From: Lineus longissimus
Lineage: Eukaryota; Nemertea; Pilidiophora; Heteronemertea; Lineidae
Length of the DNA: 64,000 bases
Reading direction: 5' to 3'
NCBI RefSeq assembly: GCF_910592395.1
Contig: NC_088316.1
Span: 4,896,001-4,960,000, forward strand
Part shown: one piece after another, positions 12,598 through 24,280 of the stretch
Numbering within the stretch: position 1 is the stretch's first letter
Layout of the letters: every line of letters begins with the position of its first letter
The notes under the pieces: generated by a model
Seen by the model: the letters and a program-made list of their open reading frames with translations, nothing else
What the model was told of the DNA's origin: nothing
Databases searched by the model: none
Position numbers and translations under genes: made by a program

Positions 12598-12690
12598 ATG
12601 GCTTCCGCATACAGTTCAGAGAGTGAGAGCAGTGAATTTGAGGATGTTTTGGTCGATACAGAACAACTGTTTTTAACAAGTTGCATTTAA
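12598..12690 (+). CDS. Possible N-terminal fragment of a second transposon protein
   Basis: A 30-codon frame starts MASAYSSESESSEFEDVLVD: an ATG followed by a serine/glutamate-rich acidic stretch, which is a common style for transposase or accessory-protein N-termini. It ends in a stop shortly after the point (about 12667) where copy 2 rejoins sequence shared with copy 1, so it seems cut by the deletion junction. It points away from the THAP frame, which would imply a parent element with two divergently arranged genes. The fragment is short, so this is suggestive only. Confidence 0.3.
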   Translation: MASAYSSESESSEFEDVLVDTEQLFLTSCI

Positions 12691-12927
12691 TATTCAGTTG
12701 GATGCAGATATCCGGCTTCATGTGATAATCCGTATCGATAAAGTGATCACTGCAAAGTTTGGCCGAAGGCCCAGGCTTCCAACACTCCAAACGTTTGCAC
12801 TTCCGAATCCACAGCTTCCTCCTCTCTCGTTCAACTGGCTTTGGAAATTCATGAAAATGGGTCCCATCCGTCATTCGATTGTTCTTTGTGCTATCTTGAC
12901 ACAATTCGGAGCCACACAATACACCAT
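12663..12927 (-). pseudogene. Frameshifted THAP-domain exon
   Basis: This is homologous to the THAP exon at 9883-10188 (the same FHEFPKP, WKPGPSAKLCSDHF and LLKT blocks). The ATG at 12925-12927 is kept, but one base is missing near 12895 (CTATCTTGAC here against CTATCCTTGAC in the other copy). Reading from the ATG therefore leaves the THAP frame after about 12 codons. The AVPT-type box is also replaced at the deletion junction. It is non-functional as a THAP protein. Confidence 0.75.
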
Positions 12928-13239
12928 AGTGAATGAAACACATTACTTCCAGGTGTGCATAATTAATTAAGGCCCTCCTGCTTTTATGATTGCATGACAT
13001 GTACAGATAACCTGATCTACATCACAACTTTTGCTGAACCCGCCGCCTGGCTCTAACAAGCCAGTTGCTAGCCTGATTAAGTAATCAAGTTGTCAAACAC
13101 ATACATATGTAATTGGCTATATCTTCAAAATGGATGGAGCTAATTGCATTTGGTTTTCTGTATTGTATAAAGTGTTAGGTACACTTTTGAAATCGTCTTA
13201 CAGCAGAAATGGCAAAAAACCTTGATATATGGCCTTTAA

Positions 13240-14360
13240 ACTTTGTTGAGGCGTGAAAACGGCTCCTTGGCAAGTCATTATTTCATAATATAGAACTGGC
13301 CGTTAGCAATGGGCTTTTCTATAAAAACAGTAAGGTTATTCTGATTCCGACTAGGAATTTTTTTGGGACAAAATATCACAAACACATTGAATGGCTTTCC
13401 TTTGAAAGGTGATTCGTGCTTGGTACTTACTGCTCTTCTTCAGACTGGTATAGTCCAAGGGGAGAATCTGTATTTACAAGGCAATCGTAGTGATCAGTTT
13501 GTATGATCAGTTTGTACAGTATTTTGTTTCCCACTCGGGCGCAGGTCCAGCGGACAATGTGAACTCTAGATCTACACACATCCTGGTCAGACTCTCGCTA
13601 TCTATTCGATGTTTGGCGAAAAAAGTAAGGGCCCGACTTCGACACGTTTTCACGAGATGGAATATTCTTTTTCTCAAGACAAGATATTTTCTTTTCGCCA
13701 TAAATTCAATCTTTCCTAGGTTTGGATGAAGACCCAATCCTCGTATGCCAGGGTCAGTCGAATGCTCCTCCACGTTACTGATCATGAGCTCGGTCTTGTG
13801 CCGAGTGTTGCCCTGGAGTTCAGAATGTGAAGAAGACTTAGGAATTCACCGCGTTTTCCCTGATGTTGTGAATGAAAGTCCAGACAATCGACATTGCTCT
13901 TATATCCATATGTTATTCTGCTGTATGGCGTGTTTTGCAAGGAACGATTTGTACAATATGTCAAAATGCTTCAGAAAATCGACGCACTTTAATAATTCGA
14001 TGCAGTAATATAACGGAAAATAACTCGCCAGAAACCCAAAACATGATTTCTGACAGGTTGCCAGGAAATCGACAGAGGGAAAGTATTCGTACCTCGTCAG
14101 GACTCGCCGTCATTTCGACTTCGAATTTGCGTCGACTCCTGACATAGGGGTAGAGTTCACGGTGACCGCTGCCTTATTGTCACTGTATTATCTAACATGT
14201 CACATCGGGTCACATTCTCCATCAAGACTTCACCCTCATCGCATAATAAGGTTAAAAATTTTGCTTCAAAGAACAATCGTTCTGTGACGCGATTTGTCAT
14301 ATTTGACATTGAGCACTTTGTACTTAATTGGCTCACCGTAGGGGAGTCTATACGATACCG
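13240..14360. other. Intergenic, no gene recognised
   Basis: Several overlapping open frames of about 80-90 codons exist on both strands, but none has a recognisable domain, conserved motif or splice context. Confidence 0.5.
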
Positions 14361-14364
14361 CAGT

Positions 14365-14383
14365 GTCCGTCGTCCGTCGTCGT

Positions 14384-14418
<35 letters not shown>

Positions 14419-14425
14419 CGTCGTA
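14365..14425. repeat. GTC trinucleotide microsatellite
   Basis: (GTC/CGT)n with interspersed CCGT units at the left edge of the degenerate tandem array. Confidence 0.95.
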
Positions 14426-14430
14426 TCCTA

Positions 14431-15830
14431 GTTCAAAAACAGTGGCACGTTTTTTAACCGCTAGGCCTATGAACTTAAAACTTTGTACACATGACCCCTA
14501 GGTCAGATGACCCGTGACACTAAATTTCTGTCCGATCTGATTCTCTACTTGGCCACCAGGGGGCCAAATGTGGATATCTAAAAAGTGTGATATCTCGCTT
14601 ATTAGTGACTTGTTTTCGATAAAACTTTTGTGGTAGGTACCCATAGCAAGGATACATCATATATCTTACGGGTTTTTAATTTGATCTACTTTTCAAGGTC
14701 GCAGAGGTCAAATGGCGTGAATTGGCCGTTTGAGTGTAACTATGGCACGTTTCTCAACCACCAAAGCTATGAGCTTGAAACTTGGTACATATAACCCCCT
14801 ATATCAGATAACCTCTGGTGCTGAATTTCAGCCTGATCTGATTCTTGACTTTGCCACCAGGGGGCCAAAACAGAAAAAGTAAGAAGTGCAATAGCCTGCT
14901 TATTAGCAAATTGTTTTTGATGAAATTTTTATGGCAGGGATGGCGTAAATTTGCCGTTTGAGTGTAACTATGGCACGTTTCTCAACCGCAACAGTTATGA
15001 ACTTGAAACTTTGAACAAATGACCCCCTAGGTCAGTTGACCTTTTACACTGAATTTTGGTTCGGTCTGATTATTGACTTGGCCACCAGGGGGCCCAAACT
15101 CAAAACTCAAAAAGTGTGATTTCTCGCTTATTACTGATTTGTTTTTGATAAAAGTTTCATGGTAGGTACTCCCAGCAAGGATACATCACATATCTTACGG
15201 GTTTTTGATTTGACCCACCTTTCAAGTTCACAGAGGTCAAAGTTGAAAACTTTACCGTTCTTGGTACGTTTTGTCGTTGTTCAATGTAAAGAGTTTTAAT
15301 TTTGTGTAATGATGCATCTAAGAAGCCACTATTTGTATGCCAAGTTTCAGCCAGATCGGAATTCAAATATGGCCGAAATTGCATGTTTTGTGGGTTTTTC
15401 CTCGTATTGTGGCAATCCAAAGGTCGTGAGTTCAAACCCCGGTCAAGGACAGCCAAAAATATTTTTATTTTTCATCTTTTCCTTTTTTCTTTTCTGAGTT
15501 CTATCTTACATTTTCTTCATTTTTTGATTTATTTGGTGCCATAGATTTAAATAGGCGGCCATCTTGGAAATCGTTTTTTGCCGATTGCTGTAGTGTAACA
15601 GTGATGAAATTGTTATGGTCAGGTGGATGTGTCTACATCACATATCACCCTGGTTTGTTATTTGACCTACCTGTCAAGGTCACTGAGGTCAAAGTTAAAA
15701 ATATATTCACCATTGTCATGGAGTGGCACGTTTCTTCACTATCATTTTCACCTAGACTCTACAAGCTTGGAACCACAAGTCTCGGATTCACCACTTGGCC
15801 AGGGCCGGCTCTGAACTGGTCACAAATGCA
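14431..15830. repeat. Degenerate tandem array with about 290-bp units
   Basis: The phrase TGGCACGTTT(C/T)T(C/T)AACC recurs at about 14442, 14739 and 14970, with decayed versions at about 15260 and 15722. Between them GGCCACCAGGGGGCC recurs (about 14551, 14853 and 15080), and AAGGATACATCA(T/C)ATATCTTACGGG occurs at about 14649 and 15178. Spacing is about 230-300 bp with internal deletions. Near 15420 a GAGTTCAAACCCCGG segment resembles a tRNA-type B box, hinting that a SINE tail lies within the array. Open frames across it are not conserved between units. Confidence 0.75.
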
Positions 15831-17808
15831 TGTATAAATTATGAGAGGCCTACATACTGTAGCACTTTCTGTAACTGTCTACTAAAAATACTTACGGTGA
15901 GCACAATGGCCCCTGGCCGTTTCATTGTTGTAATTTAAATCAGCACCGCGGTCGGAAGACGTTTGAGCAAAACTTCCAGATTGTGCTTCTTGCTATGAGT
16001 GCTCTTGTGCTCTTGCATGAGTTAGTATACCTTGGTTACGGCTTAGTAACCTTGGTAACTCACCAATACGCCTTCGTAACCGGATGCAAAATCTGATATT
16101 TTTTTTCAGACTTGTGCCGACCGTGTTAATGAGTCAAAGGCCTAAGATGAGTGTTGGCAAACTCAGAGCATAAAACAGACCTATCGCTATATGATGGAAT
16201 CTACAAAAATCGTGATTTAGAATAAAATCTAGAATAAACGCATGGTAAGATATTAAACAAGGCAAGCTAAAGTTACCCGTTTATTCAAAACTTGACGACT
16301 AAAGCTGTTTAAGATGTGATATTAACCCTCTGTAAACCGCTCTATTTGTGAACAAATATTTTAGGGTGATTCATGCTGTAGTGCGTGCGCAATAAAATTC
16401 GTAGACGAACTCTACATGTACTGCACTGGAATACATTCTGTTAAGTGTGTTGTCAGTAGGAGTGTGTTTGTCAGTCGATTGAGGGGCGGGGGGGGGCTAC
16501 TTTTTTTTTCACGTGCTTGTGACGCATGTCGATGGGCAGAGTGGAACAAATCTACAAAGAAAGTCATGGTTGTCATGATCGTCATGATAGAGATGAGAAC
16601 TGTATATTGTGACGTTATTTGGCTTCCTCCCGAGGAGTGCCGCTGTTTCAAGGTAATCACTCCGTGATCTGTAAACCGGAGCATCAAACGACCTCGGTGG
16701 GCAGAGTGGGTGGGTACATTACCATTTCTTTTGTTTCCCCCCTGAGGGGCCCCTGTGTCTCTCTGAGTAATCTCTCTGAAATCTAACACTGCGTCACATT
16801 CTCTATGAAGATGTCATCTCATTATGAGAGTCAACAAACAATCAGCTTATTGTATTGCGTGGATTTTTGCGCTCTAGCTCTTGAGTAGGAGGGGAGGGGG
16901 ATTTATAATATATTAGACCACGCAATGAGCAATTTCTGCCATGCATCTTTTCAATATCTAAAACTTAGACATGTGTGGCCAACTTCTTTATCGTCTAGAA
17001 CATTTGCCTTTTGGGTAAAAACCCTTGGGCACTATTTCTCGTTGCATGGTCACATTTGTAAGGGAATGTATGCCATGATCCTAAGCTCTCCTAGATTTGT
17101 TGAATAGTGAAGGAGATTTTGCGTTTTTAACTTGACCAAGCATGTATATACTAAGCCATATTATTTGTGTGTGTGTTACAGGCTACCTGATCACTGTCAT
17201 AAACAAGGTGTTTGCTTAAAATGGACCATGTTGACTACATACAGAATCTTGTATTAAAGAGTGTCAAGGGTTTATGATCTAGATTCAATGGGAGGATAAG
17301 ACGATGACGCTCAGAATGACGAATTCCATCATATCATTTCTTTTATAAAGGCAACAAGGTGAAAAGGAGTTTAGCAAAGAAGCGATGATTAATGCCTCCT
17401 GTTGTTATCTTGATTCTCCCTGGGGCGCAAGTCTTCTTAGGGAAGTACTAATCACCATCCTGATGCAGCTGCGATCGGGCATCATTTAGGTTCTTTGTCG
17501 GGTCCCCTAGTCTCGGTTCAATTTGACAACGAAAGCGAGTGAGTTTAAAGAGCCCAGGCAAATTGATGTTTTGATATCGAAATGGTTCGTTTGGAGAACG
17601 CAGAAGAAAACTGTTTGTTCTTTCGTTGTTGTATGACAATAAGAAACATAAATCTAGTTTGCCGAGAATACCAATCAAGAACAATAGTAGTTCTAAAGAG
17701 TTATACCAATGTTGCTGGAAGCTCTACGCAGTGCAACAATACATGTGGTCGGAGTATTTTCATTCAAAGAACAAAGGAAATCCTCTTATGAATCTAAATG
17801 CTATTTAG
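15831..17808. other. Intergenic, no gene recognised
   Basis: No recognisable domain. The frame at 16412-16789 overlaps a GGGG(C)GGGGG run and is low-complexity in part. Confidence 0.5.
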
Positions 17809-17852
17809 CACCCAACAGCGATTTTTTAAGCACCCAACAGCGATTTTTTATA
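17809..17852. repeat. 22-bp direct tandem duplication
   Basis: CACCCAACAGCGATTTTTTA occurs at 17809 and again at 17831, abutting the left arm of the inverted-repeat element. Confidence 0.85.
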
Positions 17853-18252
17853 ATATCGCACCGGACAATCTCTCTTTCAACGTCAAATAAGTCGTTTGAC
17901 CATGAAATATTAATACCTCCCTTCGGATCCCTGAACATTAACGATATTGCCGTCTGCCAGAGCCACTATGAATATACAGCTTATAGGATAATTTTCTTTG
18001 AAGTCACAGAAATAGTCGTTTCTAATTGCAAGCAACAACGAATAATGACCTTTTTTTGCCGCTAAGCTAGCAAAGCAGTCTTATCAATTTTTGAATTCGA
18101 GTGTGCTTTTTTGCTTGTATCACCTTATTACTGAATCAAGTGTTAATTGTATAAGGTTAATGTTCAGGCATCCGAAGGGAGGTATTAATCTATGGTCAAA
18201 CTTTTTTGACGTTGAAAGAGCGATTTTCCGGTGCTGTATTGAACAATTGCTG
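17836..18252. mobile_element. MITE-like element with about 100-bp terminal inverted repeats
   Basis: The left arm (about 17836-17945) is the reverse complement of the right arm (about 18157-18252). Strongly conserved blocks include CTCTTTCAACGTCAAA and ATTAATACCTCCCTTCGGAT. The interior is about 210 bp with no recognisable coding content. I could not define a target duplication, so the superfamily is open. Confidence 0.7.
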
Positions 18253-19025
18253 TCGTTATGAGACCGGCGGGCAGCTGGAATGACAAATGTCCGTCCGTTT
18301 GGAGGTCCATGATCAGAGCCTAGGTGACTCTAGAACTCATCCCCACTTGTCACGTTAATTCACAGGTTTCTTTCCCTTTCTCTAAAGGCAAATTGCATGC
18401 CATTGGTTGAAAATAATTCTCAGTATGTCCGAGCGGCCAAAGAAAAAAAATACCGAGATGTTCGCTGCAATCTGCAAGATGTCAGAGAGCATTATATCCT
18501 CATCGTCAGTCTGCCTCTGGTTAAATCTCGCTGAATTCGCCTCGAGCGGCTAATTACCAGAAGTACATTGTAAATAATGATGAAATCAAATTGTCCTAAC
18601 CAATATCTGCAAACAGCAACCAGATATTGACACTGAGCATAGGACGACACGCCATGAGGCGTGATGCCGCATTAAAGGTGCACAATCCGTCCGATCACAA
18701 TTTTGAAAATTCAACCGAATGTTGACATTTCTATGCGTAAATGCGTGCTGATTATACATTCGAACAGAGCTGCTATGGAACGTATATATGAATACTATGA
18801 ATACCAAATTTCAGCGAATTAGCATGGATGAAAACTGCACTACGCCATTGTGCATTTCTAGCTTTCTGATCCACCAGTATACTTACGATTCACGCAAACG
18901 GCTAAACCCTTTAACAATGACCGCAAGCAGTCATTCGTGTGAGTATTTCGCTACTATCTCGATTCTTGTTGTGACCACTGGCCTCGGGCTGACAGAAAAG
19001 TTGGCAATGTTGACTGGCTCTATAT
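18253..19025. other. Intergenic, no gene recognised
   Basis: The segment starting at about 18264 (CCGGCGGGCAG) echoes the first bases of the Mutator-like element at 2240, but no paired end was found. No gene is supported. Confidence 0.45.
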
Positions 19026-19542
19026 CACCCCAGAGAATCAAATCCTGAACTCCGGGCATTTTGTGCCAAGTCCAGGATCCAAGTCCTCTGGTATTCCTGA
19101 TTCCTGACTCTGGTATTCATCTGGTATTCCTGAATTCTGAGCCCTCGCTGGTTTCCTTAACTGAAGCGGATATTCGTATCTGGTGATACGAGTGCCTGCC
19201 ATAGACTGATGTCAAGCACTATATCGCTGCTGAGGCTGGGTGACGAAGCGTAAGGTCATAAAGCAAGCAAACCAAAGCTTTTCGTTTATGCAGCCTAACG
19301 TACTGTATTATGGAACCTTTATCACTTTTAATGAGAAACTTCAACTATCGTGTTCCCCACGATCCGCAAAATCCGAATGCGCATTGAATAATTTTTTTCT
19401 GAACTTCATCGCGTCAAAGGAGCGCTGTTCTGCAAGACGCACAATCGAGGGACCCGAAGTCAGGAATACGAGGTGAGACTCGATCAGAAGCTGGATTTGG
19501 CACGTAAAATGCGTGGAGTTCAGGATTTTGAATCTCTTGGGT
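19026..19542. mobile_element. Inverted-repeat element with about 75-bp arms
   Basis: The left arm (about 19026-19105: AGAGAATCAAATCCTGAACTCC, GCATTTTGTGCCAAGTCC, GGTATTCCTGA) is the diverged reverse complement of the right arm (about 19455-19542: GTCAGGAATACGAGG, TGGCACGTAAAATGC, GGAGTTCAGGATTTTG). The roughly 350-bp interior has no recognisable gene. Confidence 0.65.
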
Positions 19543-22500
19543 GTACAAAAAAGGCCGTGAAACGGGCTTAATTCAAATTCGTGAAAACATTTGGAAGACT
19601 GAGTAAAATGCTCTTACGATGATAAGTAAGTCGCTTAAGTCACAGAAAGTTCTTACAAAAATCCTGAACCAGAAACCATAAAATTAGTAACCATGAAAAA
19701 ATTTCAACCGCTGACTGAAGAAATGATTATAGTTCATGAGTAGCTTCAAATGTGGCAGGACTGAAGGAGAAGGTTCGGCCACCTACGAGTGCAATTAATT
19801 GCTCTTCGCATTTTCTCGATCAGAATATATTCGGTTACCTTACAGCTATTTATCTGGGAACTTTTCAATAATGTGATGTTATCACAATGATACGTGCATC
19901 TTTTAATACTTTGCCCCTAAAAGCCGTTTATTGAAAGACTCTCAGACTAATGATACTCTTTCCTCGCCAAACTTGCAAAGAACGCTGTCATGAATACCGC
20001 AAGATAGTACCTAAGAAATGCAATTGACGAGCATTCGCTAAAATCAGTTCTAAAATCGTCACTTCACTACTTCTTTCGTCTTGCAGAAAACGTGTAAAAA
20101 GGCGAAATCTGTTTCTCTGTTACTCCATCATCTAGCTAGTGGTAATATAGCCTGCCAGGGAATTGTCGACGTACACTTCGTGACAAAATCTGAAAGAGAT
20201 GAGAAAAAGGCAAAAGGTTGGACTCATGTCGGTGCTTCGCAAACACGACAATTCTTTGATATTTCCCTTGACACGTCTAAGCAAATACCACAATGCAACC
20301 CATGTTTACTCTGGACGTAACGCCTGAGGAAAACATCTGACTATAAACAATGTGATGGAACGGTCGCTTTGTCATTTTCAAAGAAGTATGGAGATGAGAA
20401 AGGTATAAGAAAGAACTCTGAATGAAATGACTCAACCGAAATATTGATATTTTCGTGGATGAAATGGTAATGCAAATTCAAAATGTGCATTAGATAATTG
20501 TATCATTTGTTGGCGACAATCAGCATTCCTTCATCATCAGCATCGTGGATCAATGCCTTGAACAATGAGAAGATTCTAAAAAATTGTTTAACCAAGCAAT
20601 TTTTCGTACTGTCACGTATGCTTAATTTTCCAGTTAAAGGATATTTTTACAATTTGACTGTAAAACAGTTTGGGATGTTTACCGGGTAGTATATGATTAA
20701 TACAAACATCTTCAAATTAGTTGAAAGTCTTCTCGAATAAAAACAAGGTCTGAAAAAATCTGACAAGTTTTCACTTTTTTCAAAAATTCACGAAAATAGG
20801 CATCTTGCTTCAGAAATACCCCAAACCCCCAAATTGCTTGAAGCCGTCATAAGAATGTTATGTTTTACACACATTCTTTGAAAAAGCTGTCAAGAGCTGA
20901 AAACAAGGTAAGATCGTACTGAATCACAGCCAAAATTACGATATTATATTAATATATACTAGTATCATCCACATGGAACTTTTCTTATTTGATGGTTAAT
21001 ATATTTTTGGATATATTTGAAATTTCAAGTGTTCAGTTGCTTTTGAATTAGAAAACAATGACGCACGTGTCAAGACAGTGACTTCATTGCTTCGTGTTGC
21101 GTCCGGACAGCGCTGGTATAATAAAAGTAGAAACATTAGAAACATTTTCTACTTAATCTACAAAAAAAGTGTCTGGCCCTATTGTATTTTGACGAAAATA
21201 AATTGTATGGTTTGATAGAGGCCGTGACCGCCAATAGTTCAGAAATAGAATCCTTTGTTCACGGGACATTCTACCCTAGTAAATTTATACTTCTACACCT
21301 GTCCAGTTATCAGACGACAAGAATCGCGATTAGCTCAAATTGGTGGCTCCATCGTTTCTCTCATGGAAAAGCGGACAGGATCTGAGCTTAATATTGATCA
21401 GTTTCAGTTTGTTCATGTGTTAAGAGATGTCTCCGCTGTTGGAGTACAGGGTTGAAAGACCACCCGCGCCCGGAGAAAGGCATGCTCATGATATTGACGG
21501 CATCGTTGTTGCCAATTAGGGATTTCACTACTAATGCAAACGGTTGCAGTAATAGTCAGCGGCCCAATACCAAACATTTATTGTTTATGACTTACATGAC
21601 CTAATTATGGCATCGGCTATATCATGGTTTGGACCGAGAATTCGTGCCGCAAATCGGCAATACAGTTTCACATTGAATACATTTTGTTCTTGCCCCCTTC
21701 CCCGAATGACGTTTGCTCCTCAACCTTGACAAAAGTAGTCAAGGCCGTCAATATCTTAAGCCAGTCAACAGGAAATCTTGACCACCACGATTGTTGCATC
21801 TGATCAATATTTAAAGACCATTTTGAGTGTCAGGTTGCAGGAAATCAAACACATTGTTTGCATGTTCGTTTCGTACTGATCTACTCGAGTTTAACGATCT
21901 GTTGGTAGATGGCATCTGGTATAGTTTCGACTGATGTCTTACCACGTGTTCTGCGGTTTATATCCTGATAGTAGGGGGGCAGCATGTGGTCATATCTATA
22001 TTCCCTGATATCAAAGCAACGGCAACTACAAAATATATCATGAACGAGCGGGAGTTTTATTGTGAAGTTGGTGCTTGGCGGTAGATGTGCTCTTTTCTTT
22101 AAGTGCCACATTGAACTGAAATATGACTCTACATGTCATGCTTTGTCGTGGAATAATTATTTCAGTGGGATTATTGCTGTTTCGGAAGGGATGCAATTGT
22201 TCACCAAGATATGGAGGTAGGGCGGGATAGTACTTTTGTTTGTTCACCAGAAATAGTAGGGCTCGATCGGTTCTCAATTAAATCTCCTATATGGTCCGTT
22301 TACATTCTGCATACATACATTTTCGTGATTTAAAACAAAATCAATGCTGGGATTTTCAGCAAACTTTGCAGAAGTGTAGTCCTATATCTTGTGTATCTAG
22401 GTGAATTTGAAAAGGTTTAAACGAGTCTAAATTGTTTCATTAGCGCTTTCATGAGACATGTCAAAATATAACACGATACACGGCCGTGTTTCCTGCCTTT

Positions 22501-22707
22501 GAGAGACCCCGTAATATCTAGAGACGGTGCTCCTATTTCAAAATCGACCTGAATTATGTCACATGTAGTTGATATTATTCAAAATCAAAAAAGCTCAAAA
22601 TGATGTTTGCGAACCAAATAACTATATAACATTCCAGACGGTATTTAGGCATGACAGGGCTTTAAGCATTCTATCATCCCGTGATATCACTAAACAGTTA
22701 ATAGTGA
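19543..22707. other. Intergenic, no gene recognised apart from one candidate exon
   Basis: AT-rich sequence with short frames. The only exon-like feature is at 20087-20320, listed separately. Confidence 0.5.
20087..20320 (+). CDS. Weak candidate terminal exon
   Basis: A strong polypyrimidine tract and acceptor (CTTCTTTCGTCTTGCAG, ending at 20086) is followed by a phase-0 open frame of 77 codons and a stop at 20318-20320. The predicted peptide starts KTCKKAKSVSLLLHHLASGN and has no domain I recognise. Without a partner exon it may be chance. I list it because the acceptor is unusually good and the frame is open from the acceptor to the stop. Confidence 0.15.
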   Translation, partial: KTCKKAKSVSLLLHHLASGNIACQGIVDVHFVTKSERDEKKAKGWTHVGASQTRQFFDISLDTSKQIPQCNPCLLWT

Positions 22708-23060
22708 TCTAATAACAATAAATAATAATAATAAAAGTGCTTATATAGCGCACTACGTTTCAGTGAAAACTCAGTGCGCTTTACAATATAAAACATTACT
22801 GATTATAAAACATTTTTATAACAACATTTAAAAGGATTTAAAAAGGTGGGTTTTAACCGCGACCTTGAAGCTGTCCACCGAACCAACACACCTGATGTGT
22901 GGGGGGCAGATCGTTCCACAGATGGGGAGCGGCGACTGAGTACGCCCTAGCACCGTAGAACTGTGTTTTGTAACGGGGAGGAACGATCAGCCCCATTGAC
23001 GAGGAACGTAAAGTTCGTGCTGGCTGGTGGGCAATCGCAAAGGTATTTTGGTGCAAGTCT
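22708..23060 (-). mobile_element. 3' end of a CR1/L2-like LINE, 5'-truncated and frameshifted
   Basis: The minus strand encodes the typical C-terminus of CR1/L2-type LINE polyprotein: PARTLRSSS, then LIVPPRYKT, YGARAYSVAAPHLWNDLP, and after a one-base frame slip near 22880 VGSVDSFKVAVKTHLFKSF followed by a stop. The 3' untranslated part forms GCGCACTGAGTTTTCACTG...GCGCTATATAAGCACTTTTATT and ends in an (ATT)n-type tail at about 22712-22735, as such LINEs usually do. Only the last fraction of the element is present. Because of the frame slip this is a dead copy. Confidence 0.85.
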
Positions 23061-23615
23061 TGATCGATCTCAGCCCAGTATGAAACTTCTAACGGCGTAG
23101 CCGTTTGATGTAAATCAATATATACGTTACTATACAGGCCTTCACGTTCGTTTTCTCCGTATTGTGTTGTGCCTTCAGTAAATAGTAAAATGCCGCTGTC
23201 AATTGACAGTACAATGATGTACTTTAGTACTGAAATGCGAAGATTTCTTTAAATCGCTGAGAATGTTATCTGTGAAGTTACTACTATCGTTGTATTTGTC
23301 ATAGACTTTTTAGGGTTTCAGTGTTTCCTTCGTATGTTTTAACACAGGCAAAGTGTTCTTTCGTCGAAAATCTTATAGAATTCCTTTACAAAGTTGATGA
23401 AAAATATATAAACTGTATCATATATTCGCGGAAATGAATAACGCAAAAAGCATTCCCAAATTTCCAATTTCATTCTAGCACTTACAGTGTTTTAGCATGC
23501 AGATCTGTTTTATAGTCCAAGTTTAACCTTTGCGTTTTATTTGAAGCATCTTGAAATATAGCGGGTTTACTCAAAATGGTAAAAAATGCATATTTTGTCG
23601 TACTCTTCATACTCT
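23061..23615. other. Intergenic, no gene recognised
   Basis: AT-rich DNA between the LINE tail and the large palindrome. Nothing recognised. Confidence 0.5.
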
Positions 23616-24280
23616 ATCGCATATCTATGAACATTTACTTCTTTTCTACAAAGTGGCCAAATAAAAATGTTACGCTTACAAAATGGTTAATATCTATTAT
23701 AACTTTGGCATTTACCCTCAAACATACACATGTACCTGAAGAACAAGCTCTCTCGATTAGTTTGACGCCAGTAGAATCATAATCCTTCCATGGTTGACTG
23801 CACAGGACAGATTCTATTGACTCGTGTGAAATCTCACTTGCGCCAACTTCTCAGTTGTTAAACATGACAAAGGACAAAGAGTAAGCAATCTTTAACATTT
23901 TAAATTTTATTCACAGTTGAAGATTGACATTTAACAGATTCGTTTTGTAATTTCTCTTTTTGTGTTCAACTGTGAATAAAATTAAATGTTGGGAATGCTT
24001 CATCTTTGTCCTTTGCCGTGTTAAACCACTGAGAAGTTGGCACAAGTGAGATTTCACACGAGTCAATAGAATCTGTCCTGTGCAGTCAACCATGGAAGGA
24101 TTATGATTCTGCTGGCGTCAAACTAATCGAGAGGGCTTGCACTTCAAGTACAGATGTATGTTTGAGGGTAACGCCAAAACAATAAAAAATATTGACCATT
24201 TTGTAAATGAAACATTTTTATTGAGCCACTCTTTAAATCGAGTAGTTTACATGAAGTATAAAAATGTTCATTCGATCCTA
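23616..24280. repeat. Large near-palindrome (about 300-bp arms, 45-bp spacer)
   Basis: The left arm, about 23616-23920, is the reverse complement of 23966-24280. The best-conserved portion (23750-23920 against 23966-24140) shows only scattered mismatches, e.g. CCTTCCATGGTTGACTGCAC against its complement, and TTTTATTCACAGTTGA directly at the spacer. Outer portions are more diverged, with some indels. The spacer is 23921-23965. It looks like a foldback-type element or a head-to-head inverted duplication. No coding function is evident, and a transcript through it would fold into a long hairpin. Confidence 0.85.

Larger units (their letters stand above)
12359..13239. mobile_element. Kolobok-like DNA transposon, copy 2, TTAA target duplication
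   Basis: The element is 12363-13235 (873 bp), with the same AGGCCATATATCAAGG terminal inverted repeats as copy 1 and TTAA at 12359-12362 and 13236-13239. The centre differs: instead of copy 1's tandem-repeat block it has about 150 bp (12510-12670) containing an ATG-initiated acidic reading frame on the plus strand. The two copies therefore look like independent internal deletions of one longer parent element. The THAP exon here is frameshifted. Confidence 0.8.
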
